Origin: Butyricimonas faecihominis
Lineage (GTDB): Bacteria; Bacteroidota; Bacteroidia; Bacteroidales; Marinifilaceae
Assembly: GCF_033096445.1 (NCBI RefSeq)
Contig: NZ_AP028155.1
Span: 2,299,880 to 2,363,879, forward strand
Direction: 5' to 3'
Length of the DNA: 64,000 nucleotides
A program made the position numbers and the translations under genes. Below, one piece after another: positions 1 to 9,134 of this stretch. The stretch's first letter is position 1. The number at the start of each line of letters is the position of its first letter. The notes under the pieces are model-generated. The model saw nothing but the letters and a program-made list of their open reading frames with translations, was not told the DNA's origin and did no database searches.

Positions 1-951
1 GTCATTTCCCGCAGTTGGCTGATCGCACAAAAAATAAAGAGCGAGAAACTAACCGACACTTACCAGTCCTGCATACAGGATGAACAACAATATATCCGGT
101 GGTATGACCGGGAAGACCACGAGCATTTCGACGTGTGCGCGGACGATCATTGTCAACGCTACCAAGGTATTAGCAAAGCCTACACGCCATTTGTCCAACA
201 AGCCATCGAGGCCACCCGAGGGGAGGTCCTTGTGTATGGCGGAGATATTTGCGATGCCCGGTTCTCCAAGTGCTGCGGGGGAGTAACCGAGTATTTTGAA
301 AACACCTGGGAACCCGTGAATCATCCCTATCTTACAAAAGTGATTGATAGCGATACCCAGTCTTCAACTCCCGACTTATCCCAAGAAGAGAATGCCCGAA
401 AATGGATTCTCTCCACCCCGAATGTATTCTGCAATACCCGGGACAAGGCCATCCTGTCCAACGTTCTCAATGACTATGATCAGGAAACTCAGGACTTTTT
501 CCGCTGGCAAGTATCCTACACTCCCCCGGAACTATCTGCATTAATAACCTCCCGTATCGGGATTGACTTCGGGGACATTCAATCCATAGAATCTGTGGAA
601 AGAGGTGTCTCCGGGCGCATCACCCGTCTCCGCATCCAAGGTTCAAAACGAGACATGATCATCGGGAAAGAACTTGTCATTCGCAAAGCTTTCTCCCAAT
701 CCCACCTGTATAGCTCGGCCTTCATCGTGGAAACAGAGAAAGATACCTCCGGAGCTATTACCCGTTTCACTTTGAAAGGTGCGGGATGGGGACACGGAGT
801 CGGTCTCTGCCAAATCGGAGCTGCCGTCATGAGTGCCAAAGGCTATGATTACAAGCAAATCCTCTCGCACTATTTCCCGAACACGAAACTACAAACAATT
901 GAAAATGGAGAATTGAAAATTGAAAATGAAATCATAAATCATGAAATCTAA
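1..951 (+). CDS. SpoIID/LytB-domain protein, 5' partial
   Basis: The frame is open from base 1, so the N-terminus lies outside the window. The visible part carries the two hallmarks of the SpoIID/LytB family: the stretch TRGEVLVYGGDICDARFS with CCGGVTE at about 235-290, and WGHGVGLCQIGA near 785-825. Family members are cell-wall proteins; SpoIID of spore formers is a lytic transglycosylase acting on denuded glycan strands. In a non-sporulating Bacteroidales the role is inferred to be peptidoglycan turnover. The stop overlaps the start of the AmpG-like permease by 11 bases, suggesting translational coupling and a shared job in muropeptide handling. The last ~16 residues (ENGELKIENEIINHEI) are encoded by dispersed intergenic repeat sequence and are probably not part of the fold. 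Confidence 0.88.
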   Translation, partial: VISRSWLIAQKIKSEKLTDTYQSCIQDEQQYIRWYDREDHEHFDVCADDHCQRYQGISKAYTPFVQQAIEATRGEVLVYGGDICDARFSKCCGGVTEYFENTWEPVNHPYLTKVIDSDTQSSTPDLSQEENARKWILSTPNVFCNTRDKAILSNVLNDYDQETQDFFRWQVSYTPPELSALITSRIGIDFGDIQSIESVERGVSGRITRLRIQGSKRDMIIGKELVIRKAFSQSHLYSSAFIVETEKDTSGAITRFTLKGAGWGHGVGLCQIGAAVMSAKGYDYKQILSHYFPNTKLQTIENGELKIENEIINHEI

Positions 952-960
952 AATCACTAA
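895..960. repeat. TTGAAAA and CTAAAATCA repeat at spoIID/ampG border
   Basis: TTGAAAATGGAGAATTGAAA (899-918) continues into ATCATAAATCATGAAATCTA (931-950) and AAATCACTAAATC. It encodes the last residues of the SpoIID-domain protein and the first of the AmpG homologue. Confidence 0.55.
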
Positions 961-2203
961 ATCCCCTTGGTCCTGGATCCCCACTCTATATTTCGCACAA
1001 GGTCTACCCTATGTCGTTGTCATGACACTTGCCGTTATCATGTTCAAACGGTTGGGAATAAACAACACGGATATAGCTCTCTACACGAGCTGGCTTTATT
1101 TACCATGGGTGATTAAACCCCTATGGAGTCCGCTGGTAGACATCGTGAAGACCAAACGCTGGTGGGTGATCACCATGCAATTAGTGATCGGTGGAGGATT
1201 AGCCGGAATAGCACTGACTCTTCCCGGGCCTCATGCCTTCCGCTACTCGTTAGCATTCATGTGGTTATTAGCTTTCAGTTCTGCCACCCACGACATCGCG
1301 GCAGACGGGTTCTATATGCTGGGACTCGACACCAAGAAACAAGCCTTCTTCGTCGGCATCCGTAACACGGCTTACCGCCTCGCCATGCTCACCGGACAAG
1401 GATTGATTGTCATGTTTGCCGGTTGGCTTGAAAAGACCTATTCCTCCACGTTCCCGGAAGAGATTGCCGTTCCTAGAGCATGGTCAGTCACCTTCTATCT
1501 ATTGGCAATCTTATTCGTACTTCTCTTCCTCTACCACCAGTTCATCCTCCCCAAACCGGAAAATGATATTCCCGTGAAAAACGGTAACCCACTGAATGCC
1601 TTTTTCCAAACCTTTATTACCTTCTTCCAAAAGAAAGGAATCATTGCAGCCTTGGCCTTTATTCTGCTCTTCCGTTTTGCAGAATCACAACTTGTAAAAA
1701 TCGCCTCCCCTTTCTTACTGGACAATCCCGAAGTCGGTGGCTTGGGACTAAACACCATGCAAGTCGGTACCATCTATGGCGTCGTTGGCCTTATCGCCCT
1801 CACGATAGGCGGTATCCTAGGCGGTATCTTCATGGCTAAGAATGGCCTAAAACACTGGATCTGGTGGATGACCGCTGCCATGAACCTGCCCAATATCGTG
1901 TACGTTTATCTGGCATTCGTCCACCCTTCCAACATCTGGCTAATCTCTTCCGCCGTCGCCATCGAACAATTCGGTTACGGGTTCGGTTTCACGGCCCTCA
2001 CCTATTTCATGATGCTCTTCAGCAAAGGTCCGCAGCAAACCGCCCATTACGCCATCTGTACCGGATTCATGGCCCTCGGCATGATGCTCCCCGGCATGAT
2101 CTCCGGCTATATCCAAGAACTGATCGGTTACCAACACTTCTTTCTCTGGATCATGCTTTGTACCATCCCCAGTTTTATTGCCGTGAAATACATCAAAATA
2201 TGA
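941..2203 (+). CDS. ampG: AmpG-type muropeptide MFS permease
   Basis: A 420-residue polytopic membrane protein with about 12 hydrophobic segments. The N-terminus reads SWIPTLYFAQGLPYVVV followed by LYLPWVIKPLWSPLVD, the signature start of the AmpG branch of the major facilitator superfamily; SATHDIAADGFY lies in the next helices. AmpG imports anhydro-muropeptides from the periplasm for recycling; the exact substrate here is inferred. It overlaps the SpoIID-domain gene by 11 bases. The start codon and first codons (MKSKITKS) fall in repeat-like sequence (ATCATAAATCATGAAATCTA) that recurs elsewhere in the window, so the start may have been supplied by a repeat. No terminator was seen before the convergent gene 15 bases downstream. 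Confidence 0.85.
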   Translation: MKSKITKSPWSWIPTLYFAQGLPYVVVMTLAVIMFKRLGINNTDIALYTSWLYLPWVIKPLWSPLVDIVKTKRWWVITMQLVIGGGLAGIALTLPGPHAFRYSLAFMWLLAFSSATHDIAADGFYMLGLDTKKQAFFVGIRNTAYRLAMLTGQGLIVMFAGWLEKTYSSTFPEEIAVPRAWSVTFYLLAILFVLLFLYHQFILPKPENDIPVKNGNPLNAFFQTFITFFQKKGIIAALAFILLFRFAESQLVKIASPFLLDNPEVGGLGLNTMQVGTIYGVVGLIALTIGGILGGIFMAKNGLKHWIWWMTAAMNLPNIVYVYLAFVHPSNIWLISSAVAIEQFGYGFGFTALTYFMMLFSKGPQQTAHYAICTGFMALGMMLPGMISGYIQELIGYQHFFLWIMLCTIPSFIAVKYIKI

Positions 2204-2218
2204 ATAAAGAGACTGAAA

Positions 2219-3178
2219 TTAGTCGACAACCGGAAATTCGATCGTCTCGCTTTCCTCGTTCCAACTCTCAATCGTAAAATTTCCGGGATCACCACCGGGT
2301 AATATTTTACCGACAACAATATTCAACGTGAGCCGCGTATTGGGAGATAACGTGGAAGTCAACGCTTTAGAAAGAGTATGCACGGAACCATCCGCCAAGG
2401 TGATAAACAACTCCAACAAAGGATTCGGGGCGGAAGGAAACAACATCACGGTAGGATTACTCATGATGGTGGCATCCTCAGAACGGGACAATTCGAATTT
2501 CACGGTTTTCGTCATGTTCTCCGCCTCGGCCGTGTAAAAATTCATCTTCTCGGCAATATTTCCAATATGAACGTTCACGCTTGTTATGCTGGAACTGAAC
2601 GCACTATTATCCTCTTGTTTCAGTATTACCTTCAAACCGGCGGTAACCCGTGTAAGAGAAGCTGTCAAATCCTCCGTTCCAATACGTGCCGGTTTTATCG
2701 CATGGACCAAATCATACACGGGCATATAAGTCCCGTCAGTATTGGGTCGCAAGCTAAAATAGAGTTTTGCCAGATCAGCTCCATTCGTTAACCCCGGGTG
2801 AGTAATTGCCGGAGAATTATAAATCGGCTCATCGTATTTGGGTGTCCCCCAATACACCATGTTATACTCGCCGATAGGCAGGTGAAGTTCTCGGTTATTG
2901 TCCCCATACACGTCCCCCTCTGATATGACGTAATAACCATTAAATACCGTGAGCTTTCCATTTATGTAGTTTCCATAGTAAATAGAGGTTTCATCCTTAC
3001 ACGGATATACCTCAAGAATCCCCGTGAAAGGATTCTGATTAAGCGGATCGGTTACCCGAGCTCTTATTTTAGGAGTAATTAATCCAGACGTTACCCCATA
3101 AGATCCCTCATCATCATTGTCTGAACATGCCGAAACTAAAGTCAGAAGACCAAGCATTACAATCATTAATTTCTTCAT
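2219..3178 (-). CDS. FimB/Mfa2-like fimbrial lipoprotein
   Basis: A 319-residue lipoprotein: the N-terminus MKKLMIVMLGLLTLVSACSD has a lipobox with Cys18. Two beta-rich domains follow. The pattern of a short N-terminal domain, a linker with DLVHAIKPARIGTEDLTASL, then RVTAGLKVILK and a C-terminal strand domain ending in SWNEESE resembles the FimB/Mfa2 anchor subunits of Bacteroidales fimbriae. This call rests on general pattern only; no fimbrillin major subunit lies next to it, so another surface lipoprotein family is possible. Translation ends 15 bases from the convergent permease gene. Confidence 0.5.
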   Translation of the reverse strand: MKKLMIVMLGLLTLVSACSDNDDEGSYGVTSGLITPKIRARVTDPLNQNPFTGILEVYPCKDETSIYYGNYINGKLTVFNGYYVISEGDVYGDNNRELHLPIGEYNMVYWGTPKYDEPIYNSPAITHPGLTNGADLAKLYFSLRPNTDGTYMPVYDLVHAIKPARIGTEDLTASLTRVTAGLKVILKQEDNSAFSSSITSVNVHIGNIAEKMNFYTAEAENMTKTVKFELSRSEDATIMSNPTVMLFPSAPNPLLELFITLADGSVHTLSKALTSTLSPNTRLTLNIVVGKILPGGDPGNFTIESWNEESETIEFPVVD

Positions 3179-3292
3179 AGTACCTTATTTTAATTTGATT
3201 ATCAACCAAAATACGGTCTATATACGAAATAAAACAGGTAAAAGTTTATGAAATCAACAAATCTCACTTGGTCTATCAAATTTTACAGCAAC

Positions 3293-4648
3293 TTACTCTT
3301 TTATCAACTTCAAATTCTTCACCCCGATCCGGGCCGCCAACCAAGCCGAAAACTTCTCTTCCTCCACATCAGATAATTTCTGCCCGAACGCCACGATAGC
3401 AATATGTAACGTATCGGCATGCAGAGAATCCACTTGATTACGAATCACTCTGGATATAGCAAGACTTTTCACGGAAGGATAAAGAATCTTCACCTCGGGA
3501 GTAACCTGATGCCCGATCGTATCATATAACAAGTAAGAGTTCAACCTTTCGCGCAACACGGAAATTTCTTCATCTTGCGAGGCAATCCGCTGTTTATTCT
3601 GCATGTAATAATCCTGCAACAACATATTACTAACGTCATTTTGCATCTCAGTATCCTCTTTCCCGAATCCCTGATGAATCACCAAAGGAACATCATGCAA
3701 CCCGTAATGCAACATCTTTTCTTTCAACGACACGATCACTTCCTCTGATATTTCCTTACCGATCAGTGATACTTCAATCCGACGCTCCGGGTTCTCTGTT
3801 TTCACGTAACGATCCACCACCAACGTATTCGGAAAATTAAATTCATTTTTGATAAATCGACTGGCATTCGTCTCGAAGATATTCGTTTTCACCATATTGT
3901 AGGTGATATACACGCTCGGAACCATCGTCAGGAAAATGATTGAATACACGATACGGTGTACCTTCTTTTCCCGTTCCTTATCCATGAACTTCTTTTTCGA
4001 GAAGTGCATCAGTCGCACTCCTAAAGTCGTGGCAACTGCAATAAATACCGAATTGATCGTGAACAAATAGAATGCCCCGAAGAAATAACTCAGGTTGCCG
4101 CTTGCCAACCCGAACCCGGCCGTACATAACGGCGGCATCAAGGCAGTAGCAATAGCCACTCCCGGAATCACGTTTCCTTTCAACTTCGTCGAGGACGCCA
4201 CGATTCCCGCCATTCCACCAAAGAAAGCGATCAACACGTCATAGATCGTGGGGGTTGTCCGTGCCAGCAATTCCGAACGAGCTTCGTTCAAAGGCGATAA
4301 CAAAAAATATAAAGTAGACGTTAACACGCTGAATATCGTTGCGATCAGCAAATTACGGAAAGCCTTCTTGATCAGTTCAAAATCATTGATTCCAACTCCC
4401 AGACCGATTCCCATAATCGGCCCCATCAGAGGAGAAATTAACATGGCTCCAATAATCACGGCCGTCGAATTCGTGTTCAATCCCAAAGACGCGATAAACG
4501 TGGCAAAAATCAATACCCACAAATTTGTCCCCCGGAACACGATTCCCTTACGGATAGCCTCCACAGTATCTTCTTCCCGCTCCTGTTCATCTGACGGGTC
4601 CAGAATTTGACGCAAATACACCCGAAAACGCTGTAATAATATCATCAT
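3293..4648 (-). CDS. DUF389 family inner-membrane protein
   Basis: 451 residues. The N-terminal half has several membrane segments with the sequence TNSTAVIIGAMLISPLMGPI followed by MGIGLGVG, and later GVAIATALMPPLCTAGFGLA, the conserved core of DUF389 (TIGR00341) proteins. The C-terminal ~200 residues are soluble and charged, with a predicted helical region around EEISVLRERLNSYL. The function of the family is unknown. The gene stands alone; the upstream 200 bases separate it from ompA, whose terminator hairpin lies at 4776-4812. Confidence 0.85.
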   Translation of the reverse strand: MMILLQRFRVYLRQILDPSDEQEREEDTVEAIRKGIVFRGTNLWVLIFATFIASLGLNTNSTAVIIGAMLISPLMGPIMGIGLGVGINDFELIKKAFRNLLIATIFSVLTSTLYFLLSPLNEARSELLARTTPTIYDVLIAFFGGMAGIVASSTKLKGNVIPGVAIATALMPPLCTAGFGLASGNLSYFFGAFYLFTINSVFIAVATTLGVRLMHFSKKKFMDKEREKKVHRIVYSIIFLTMVPSVYITYNMVKTNIFETNASRFIKNEFNFPNTLVVDRYVKTENPERRIEVSLIGKEISEEVIVSLKEKMLHYGLHDVPLVIHQGFGKEDTEMQNDVSNMLLQDYYMQNKQRIASQDEEISVLRERLNSYLLYDTIGHQVTPEVKILYPSVKSLAISRVIRNQVDSLHADTLHIAIVAFGQKLSDVEEEKFSAWLAARIGVKNLKLIKE

Positions 4649-4775
4649 ACTCTAAATCTATACATCTACAAAAAGCTCAAAATAGCTCATATTCTTTAAA
4701 TCTTCGCAAAAGTATAAAATCTATTACATATTCTTCCATTTTTCCCATATATAAAAGGACTGACAATAAATGAAA

Positions 4776-4812
4776 CGCCCCCAAAAACTTATTATCAAGT
4801 TTCTTAGGGGCG
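4776..4812 (-). terminator. terminator after OmpA-family gene
   Basis: The arms CGCCCC and GGGGCG plus inner AAACTT/AAGTTT pair around a 6-base loop, with one mismatch and one bulge. On the minus strand it lies 44 bases past the stop of the OmpA-family gene and is followed by a T-rich stretch (TTCATTTATT). Confidence 0.65.
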
Positions 4813-4855
4813 ACTCCATGCAAGAACAAACTCGTTCTTATATCATAATGAACTG

Positions 4856-5962
4856 TTATTTTATAATCTCAACAAGAACGCAACGATTCCAATCATCCTT
4901 GTCATAACGAGAACTGACTCCTTTATGATCTTTCACAATACGGTCTTTATTTATTCCATATTTACTAATAAACATATCTGCAACCGCATTTACTCGCTTT
5001 TCAGAAATAATCATATTGGCCTTCTCAGTTCCTCGTTTATCGGCAAAACCTGTCAAACGAACACGCACATCGGGGTTTTCTTTCATAAATTGAACCAAGT
5101 TATAAACACCAACCTCCTGAGTAGGATCAATTTTGTAACTGTTGAAAGCGAAGTTTATCGTTGTCGGTAAAGCCTTAAACACCACTTTAGTTTCAGTTGT
5201 TGGCATCTCTTGTTTTACCACTTTGACAACGGTATCCGGGGTACGGCTAATCAATTCTTTGATTCGTGCGTCTTGTGCTGTTGCCAAATTCTGAAGGTCT
5301 GCATACTGTTTCTGGCTAACAGCCTTTTTAAACGAACGATTTTTAAATCTGAAAGTAACTCCAACACTCAGATTACTAATCCCGTCATTAGGGAATCCGC
5401 CTCTGGTCACGAGATCATCATCCAAAATTATCCCACCATATTCCAAATTCAAATCAAAACGTTGAGATAACCGAAAACGAGCTTGAATACCAGCATTAAT
5501 AGTAAAAGATTGATCACTACCGATAAAAGCACCACCTATTCCTGCAAAAGGTATCAAATCAAAGCAACGATTCTCGTTGTAACGACCGAAGAAGTTTAAC
5601 AAACCAAACATAAAGTCTCCATGAACAGCTCCATAATGTTTGTGCAACATCATTTTCCCATCATTTTGAAAACCATGTAAAGCACCTCCCAAACCTTGAA
5701 CTCTCAATCCCCACCAAGGCGTAAACCATTTACCAACAGACAAGGCAGGCATAAAGGTTAATCGATCACCGAACTTTGCATCAGTAGACCCCTCTGCATA
5801 AAGGGTTTGAGCCCCTAAATTCAATGAAATAAACCAATTATCCCAAAATTTATTGGTTTCAAATGATGTTTTATAACCCGGCAGTTTCCTTTCTTGATTA
5901 TTCTGCGCAAACGTAGAAATGTGTAATACTACCAATAGTACTAAAAATACGATTTTTTTCAT
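4856..5962 (-). CDS. OmpA-family outer-membrane porin
   Basis: 368 residues from the chosen start MKKIVFLVLLVVLHISTFAQ, a clear signal peptide; a longer reading to 6025 would run through a TACATTTG promoter-like box at 6023-6030 and is rejected. A beta-barrel region (about residues 30-220, ending VGVTFRFKNRSF) is followed by a linker with EMPTTETKVV and a C-terminal OmpA peptidoglycan-binding domain containing VRLTGFADKRGTEKANM and SEKRVNAVADM. The family anchors the outer membrane to the cell wall and forms an outer-membrane barrel. It is transcribed alone and closed by a hairpin at 4776-4812. Confidence 0.85.
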   Translation of the reverse strand: MKKIVFLVLLVVLHISTFAQNNQERKLPGYKTSFETNKFWDNWFISLNLGAQTLYAEGSTDAKFGDRLTFMPALSVGKWFTPWWGLRVQGLGGALHGFQNDGKMMLHKHYGAVHGDFMFGLLNFFGRYNENRCFDLIPFAGIGGAFIGSDQSFTINAGIQARFRLSQRFDLNLEYGGIILDDDLVTRGGFPNDGISNLSVGVTFRFKNRSFKKAVSQKQYADLQNLATAQDARIKELISRTPDTVVKVVKQEMPTTETKVVFKALPTTINFAFNSYKIDPTQEVGVYNLVQFMKENPDVRVRLTGFADKRGTEKANMIISEKRVNAVADMFISKYGINKDRIVKDHKGVSSRYDKDDWNRCVLVEIIK

Positions 5963-6022
5963 TTTAAAATAGTTAAAGTTTATATTGCAACCTTTCTCAA
6001 ATAAAATTGGAGAAAAACGCCA

Positions 6023-6030
6023 CAAATGTA
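6023..6030 (-). promoter_or_regulatory. -7 box of OmpA-family gene
   Basis: Plus-strand CAAATGTA reads TACATTTG on the minus strand, matching the Bacteroidetes TAnnTTTG element, 61 bases before the ATG at 5962. No clear -33 TTG at the right spacing was found. Confidence 0.4.
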
Positions 6031-6093
6031 TAAAAAATATAATTACTGTATTTTATTATACACAAAATAACTACATCTTTACTCTCAATAATC

Positions 6094-8757
6094 TTAGAAC
6101 GTGATCTTCAAGTTCACGGAAAAAGTACGTCCGAAACCATAGAAAACCTTGGCTGTATCTTTATCATGCCCGGCACCATCCTCCGCATCAGCGATATACT
6201 CTTTATCCAAAAGATTATTCACGTTCGCAGAAACCATCACGCCAAACACCTTACTCAACGGGAAACGATAGTTGATATTAGCATCCAACACACCATATGC
6301 CGGCATCCTCCAAGGAGATTCAATCACATTCTCGGCATCCAGATTTACCGTGGGGAACGAAAATTTCGCATAATTTCGTGCGAAATGAGAATAATCAACT
6401 CCCACGTGCAACCCTCTCAAGAACTGGTAACGTCCTCCAATAGCAAAAGTTGTTTGTGCAGAATTTCCCACTCGAACATCTTTCACTTTTATGAAACTTT
6501 GAGCATGTTCTTCCCCTCCCACATCGCCTAACGGTTTACCATTCTTACCCACAGGTCGGCCTGCCGAATTATAAGCATATCCTTTACCATCACCATTCCA
6601 ATGCCAGTCACCAATCGAAAACACTCCTGTAATATCAAGATTCACGATCGGGTGTAACACGAAATCCACCTCTATTCCCTGATGCAAAGCATCAATTCCC
6701 GTCAGGTAAGCAAAAGCATCCCGATCTTCTTTCACGTTCACCCTTGTGGCCTTGTCCATCCACGCCGTCCGGTAGAAATTCACGTTCGCATTTAACCACG
6801 AAGAACGGAATCCATACCCCAGCTCTATCGAGAACACTTTCTCGTTCATCGCATCCGAGTTAACAATATTACTCACATCATTTTGCAGAAAAACGCCACC
6901 CTGCATGTGAGGGGGACGAGAAAAATACCCGATATTAGCAAATACGTTATGCTTCTCCGTCACGTTATAATTAGCCCCACCCTTTATCGTGAATCCCGTG
7001 AAATGCTCTTTATCGGACTTTGCCTCATCTTTGGAATAATAAAAACGGTCCTTTCGCCAATAAGTAGAGTTTGAAACCGATCCGGCAACAAAAGCACTCC
7101 AAGCTTCACGGTTATATTCTCCCTGTGCAAAGAACCCTTCCTGCATCACGAACCCATCATAATCCCGGAAAATAATATCTCCTTTTTGCAAATGTTCCTC
7201 TTGCCAATCCTTATCATCAGCCTTGTACTTCACATTCTTTCGACTAGGATCAATAAAATACTCCCCCCCGTACAAATCCACCAATTCGTTATAATGTTTA
7301 CCTTTATAATAACGCAAATCTACTCCCCCGTACACGTCAAAATACTGTCCCAACTTGGTTGTATAGGTAGAAATCAACCCGAACCAGTTATGTTCATTTT
7401 TACTCATGGACATCGCCATCACGGATCCCGTCTGGCTACTTTCATTCCATTTATAAACACTATCGTAAGCAAAGGTCTTATCTTCCGCACGATTAACCCC
7501 TAAAGTTCCAGCCGTGGTCGTCCCGTACCATGAATTTTTCCATTTTCCCTGGCCGCTATACCCGCCACCACGTCCCAACGACATGTAAAGCACGCTAGAT
7601 AAACTTGATTTATTATTAATCTCCCAAAGATGATTCAACGAAACCTGAGGCTTGTGATATTTGTTATAAGCAGATACTTTACGCACATTCTTTCCATCCC
7701 GGTTAGCGAACCCGTAAGAAGGATTAAACTGGGTATCCCCCAACTCATCCCATGATTTGATTGTCATCTTGTCATTCCGGTTTCTCTGGTTGTGCCATTG
7801 CGGTGCACCAAAAGCAGTTAAAGACAATTGATGATTTTCACCCAACCGCTTGGAAATATTCACAAAATAAGAATACCCTACGAAATCCGTTCCTTGTATA
7901 TAACCATCTCCCCAAGTTCTCGCCCCCAAAATAGACATCGCCCAGCCATTCTTCAGCAATCCGGTGGAAAGATTAAATGCGACCTTATTGTAACCGTCAT
8001 TTCCCACACCGTATGAAACAGAACCTCCGGCTACCGCATTTGTCGAATTCGTCACGATATTGATCGATCCCCCGACAGAAGGCACGGACACTTTCGACGC
8101 TCCCAATCCTCGCTGCACTTGTATAAAGCGAGTAACATCAGCCAAACCCGACCAATTCGACCAATAGATACCTCCCCATTCCATCTCGTTCATAGGTACT
8201 CCGTTCACCATCACCGCTATATTCTCCGTCTCGAATCCCCGCAAATTAATCCGTCCGTCTCCAAACGCTCCCCCCTCTTTCGTGGCGTAAACACTCGGCA
8301 AAGATTTCAATATCTCCGGGAATTCCTGTGTTGAAAGTTTCTCCTCGATCTCTTTCGCCGTCACTACCGACAAGGCTACCGGGGTCTTCCGGTCCACGGC
8401 TAAAGAACCACGCACCACCACATCCGACAAATTAATATACATCGGCAACATCCCCACGGTCCCCAGATCCACCTTTTTATCATCCACAACAACACTTTTT
8501 TTCACTTCCGAATAGCCTACACTTCGGAACACCAATACAACCGTTCCCGACTCTTCTACCTCTAATTCAAAATATCCCTCCGCATCCGTAGCACACCCGA
8601 CACTCGTTCCCTCCACGCTCACGGTAGCCCCGATCAACACCTCTTTTGACTGAGAATCAACGACTCTCCCCTTAATCACCTCTTTTGCCATGACATTCCA
8701 CGACATACCTAACAGGAACATAATCCCACAAATCACTTTTAACAACATACTACCCAT
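6094..8757 (-). CDS. TonB-dependent outer-membrane receptor
   Basis: 887 residues. A signal peptide (MLLKVICGIMFLLGMSWNVMA) precedes a carboxypeptidase-regulatory-like domain (IKGRVVDSQSKEVLIGATV, about residues 28-110), then a plug domain with LRGFETENIAVMVNGVPMNE and RGLGASKVSVPSVGGSINIV, and a barrel ending FGRTFSVNLKITF with the terminal aromatic residue needed for outer-membrane assembly. No SusD partner is adjacent, so it resembles a stand-alone receptor for a small ligand rather than a glycan SusC; the ligand cannot be read from sequence. On the minus strand TACTTTCG at 8829-8836 is a near match to the -7 box. Confidence 0.88.
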   Translation of the reverse strand: MGSMLLKVICGIMFLLGMSWNVMAKEVIKGRVVDSQSKEVLIGATVSVEGTSVGCATDAEGYFELEVEESGTVVLVFRSVGYSEVKKSVVVDDKKVDLGTVGMLPMYINLSDVVVRGSLAVDRKTPVALSVVTAKEIEEKLSTQEFPEILKSLPSVYATKEGGAFGDGRINLRGFETENIAVMVNGVPMNEMEWGGIYWSNWSGLADVTRFIQVQRGLGASKVSVPSVGGSINIVTNSTNAVAGGSVSYGVGNDGYNKVAFNLSTGLLKNGWAMSILGARTWGDGYIQGTDFVGYSYFVNISKRLGENHQLSLTAFGAPQWHNQRNRNDKMTIKSWDELGDTQFNPSYGFANRDGKNVRKVSAYNKYHKPQVSLNHLWEINNKSSLSSVLYMSLGRGGGYSGQGKWKNSWYGTTTAGTLGVNRAEDKTFAYDSVYKWNESSQTGSVMAMSMSKNEHNWFGLISTYTTKLGQYFDVYGGVDLRYYKGKHYNELVDLYGGEYFIDPSRKNVKYKADDKDWQEEHLQKGDIIFRDYDGFVMQEGFFAQGEYNREAWSAFVAGSVSNSTYWRKDRFYYSKDEAKSDKEHFTGFTIKGGANYNVTEKHNVFANIGYFSRPPHMQGGVFLQNDVSNIVNSDAMNEKVFSIELGYGFRSSWLNANVNFYRTAWMDKATRVNVKEDRDAFAYLTGIDALHQGIEVDFVLHPIVNLDITGVFSIGDWHWNGDGKGYAYNSAGRPVGKNGKPLGDVGGEEHAQSFIKVKDVRVGNSAQTTFAIGGRYQFLRGLHVGVDYSHFARNYAKFSFPTVNLDAENVIESPWRMPAYGVLDANINYRFPLSKVFGVMVSANVNNLLDKEYIADAEDGAGHDKDTAKVFYGFGRTFSVNLKITF

Positions 8758-8962
8758 AATATATTACTTTATGAAACACAACAAGACACGACAGGCATCT
8801 TTAAGTCTATTTAGTGTCGATCCCGCTGCGAAAGTAGCTATTTGTTTACAACATACCTAATCATTCATTAGAATTTTTTATATATCCCATCATTTTTCAT
8901 TTATCATCCAGCAATCCCAAGAAGGGTTATCTAAGAAGTCCTATTTGATATTTACCAACTGC

Positions 8963-9040
8963 CCCTCCAACTTCACCTTACACAAGAGAAAAGCTGATTA
9001 CCAAGCGTTTTCCAATTCTGCGTAAGGAGGAATTAGGAGA
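8963..9040. repeat. degenerate palindromic element
   Basis: The left arm at 8963-8985 (CCTCCAACTTCACCTTAC core) and the reverse complement of the right arm at 9016-9040 (CTCCTAATTCCTCCTTACGC core) match over most positions, separated by about 30 bases. It looks like a decayed MITE-like or repetitive extragenic palindrome; the family could not be named from sequence alone. Confidence 0.45.
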
Positions 9041-9095
9041 AGCCGTCGTTAAAAGATAGACTTGTTAGACAGCCCCTCTCTTCATATTCTGTCTA

Positions 9096-9115
9096 CGTCT
9101 CTCGTAAAAGAGACG
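9096..9115 (-). terminator. hairpin after thioredoxin gene, possible terminator
   Basis: CGTCTCT and AGAGACG form a perfect 7-bp stem with a 6-base loop, 20 bases past the stop of the double-thioredoxin gene on the minus strand. There is no T-tract after it, so termination is uncertain. Confidence 0.35.
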
Positions 9116-9134
9116 CTTCCAGCAAGCCTAGGAT

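Larger units (their letters stand above)
8758..9134. other. intergenic stretch with degenerate inverted repeat
   Basis: 377 bases without a credible gene. It contains a degenerate long inverted repeat (about 8963-9040, listed separately) and a 7-bp hairpin at 9096-9115. The part next to the receptor gene is AT-rich and probably holds its promoter. Confidence 0.5.
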
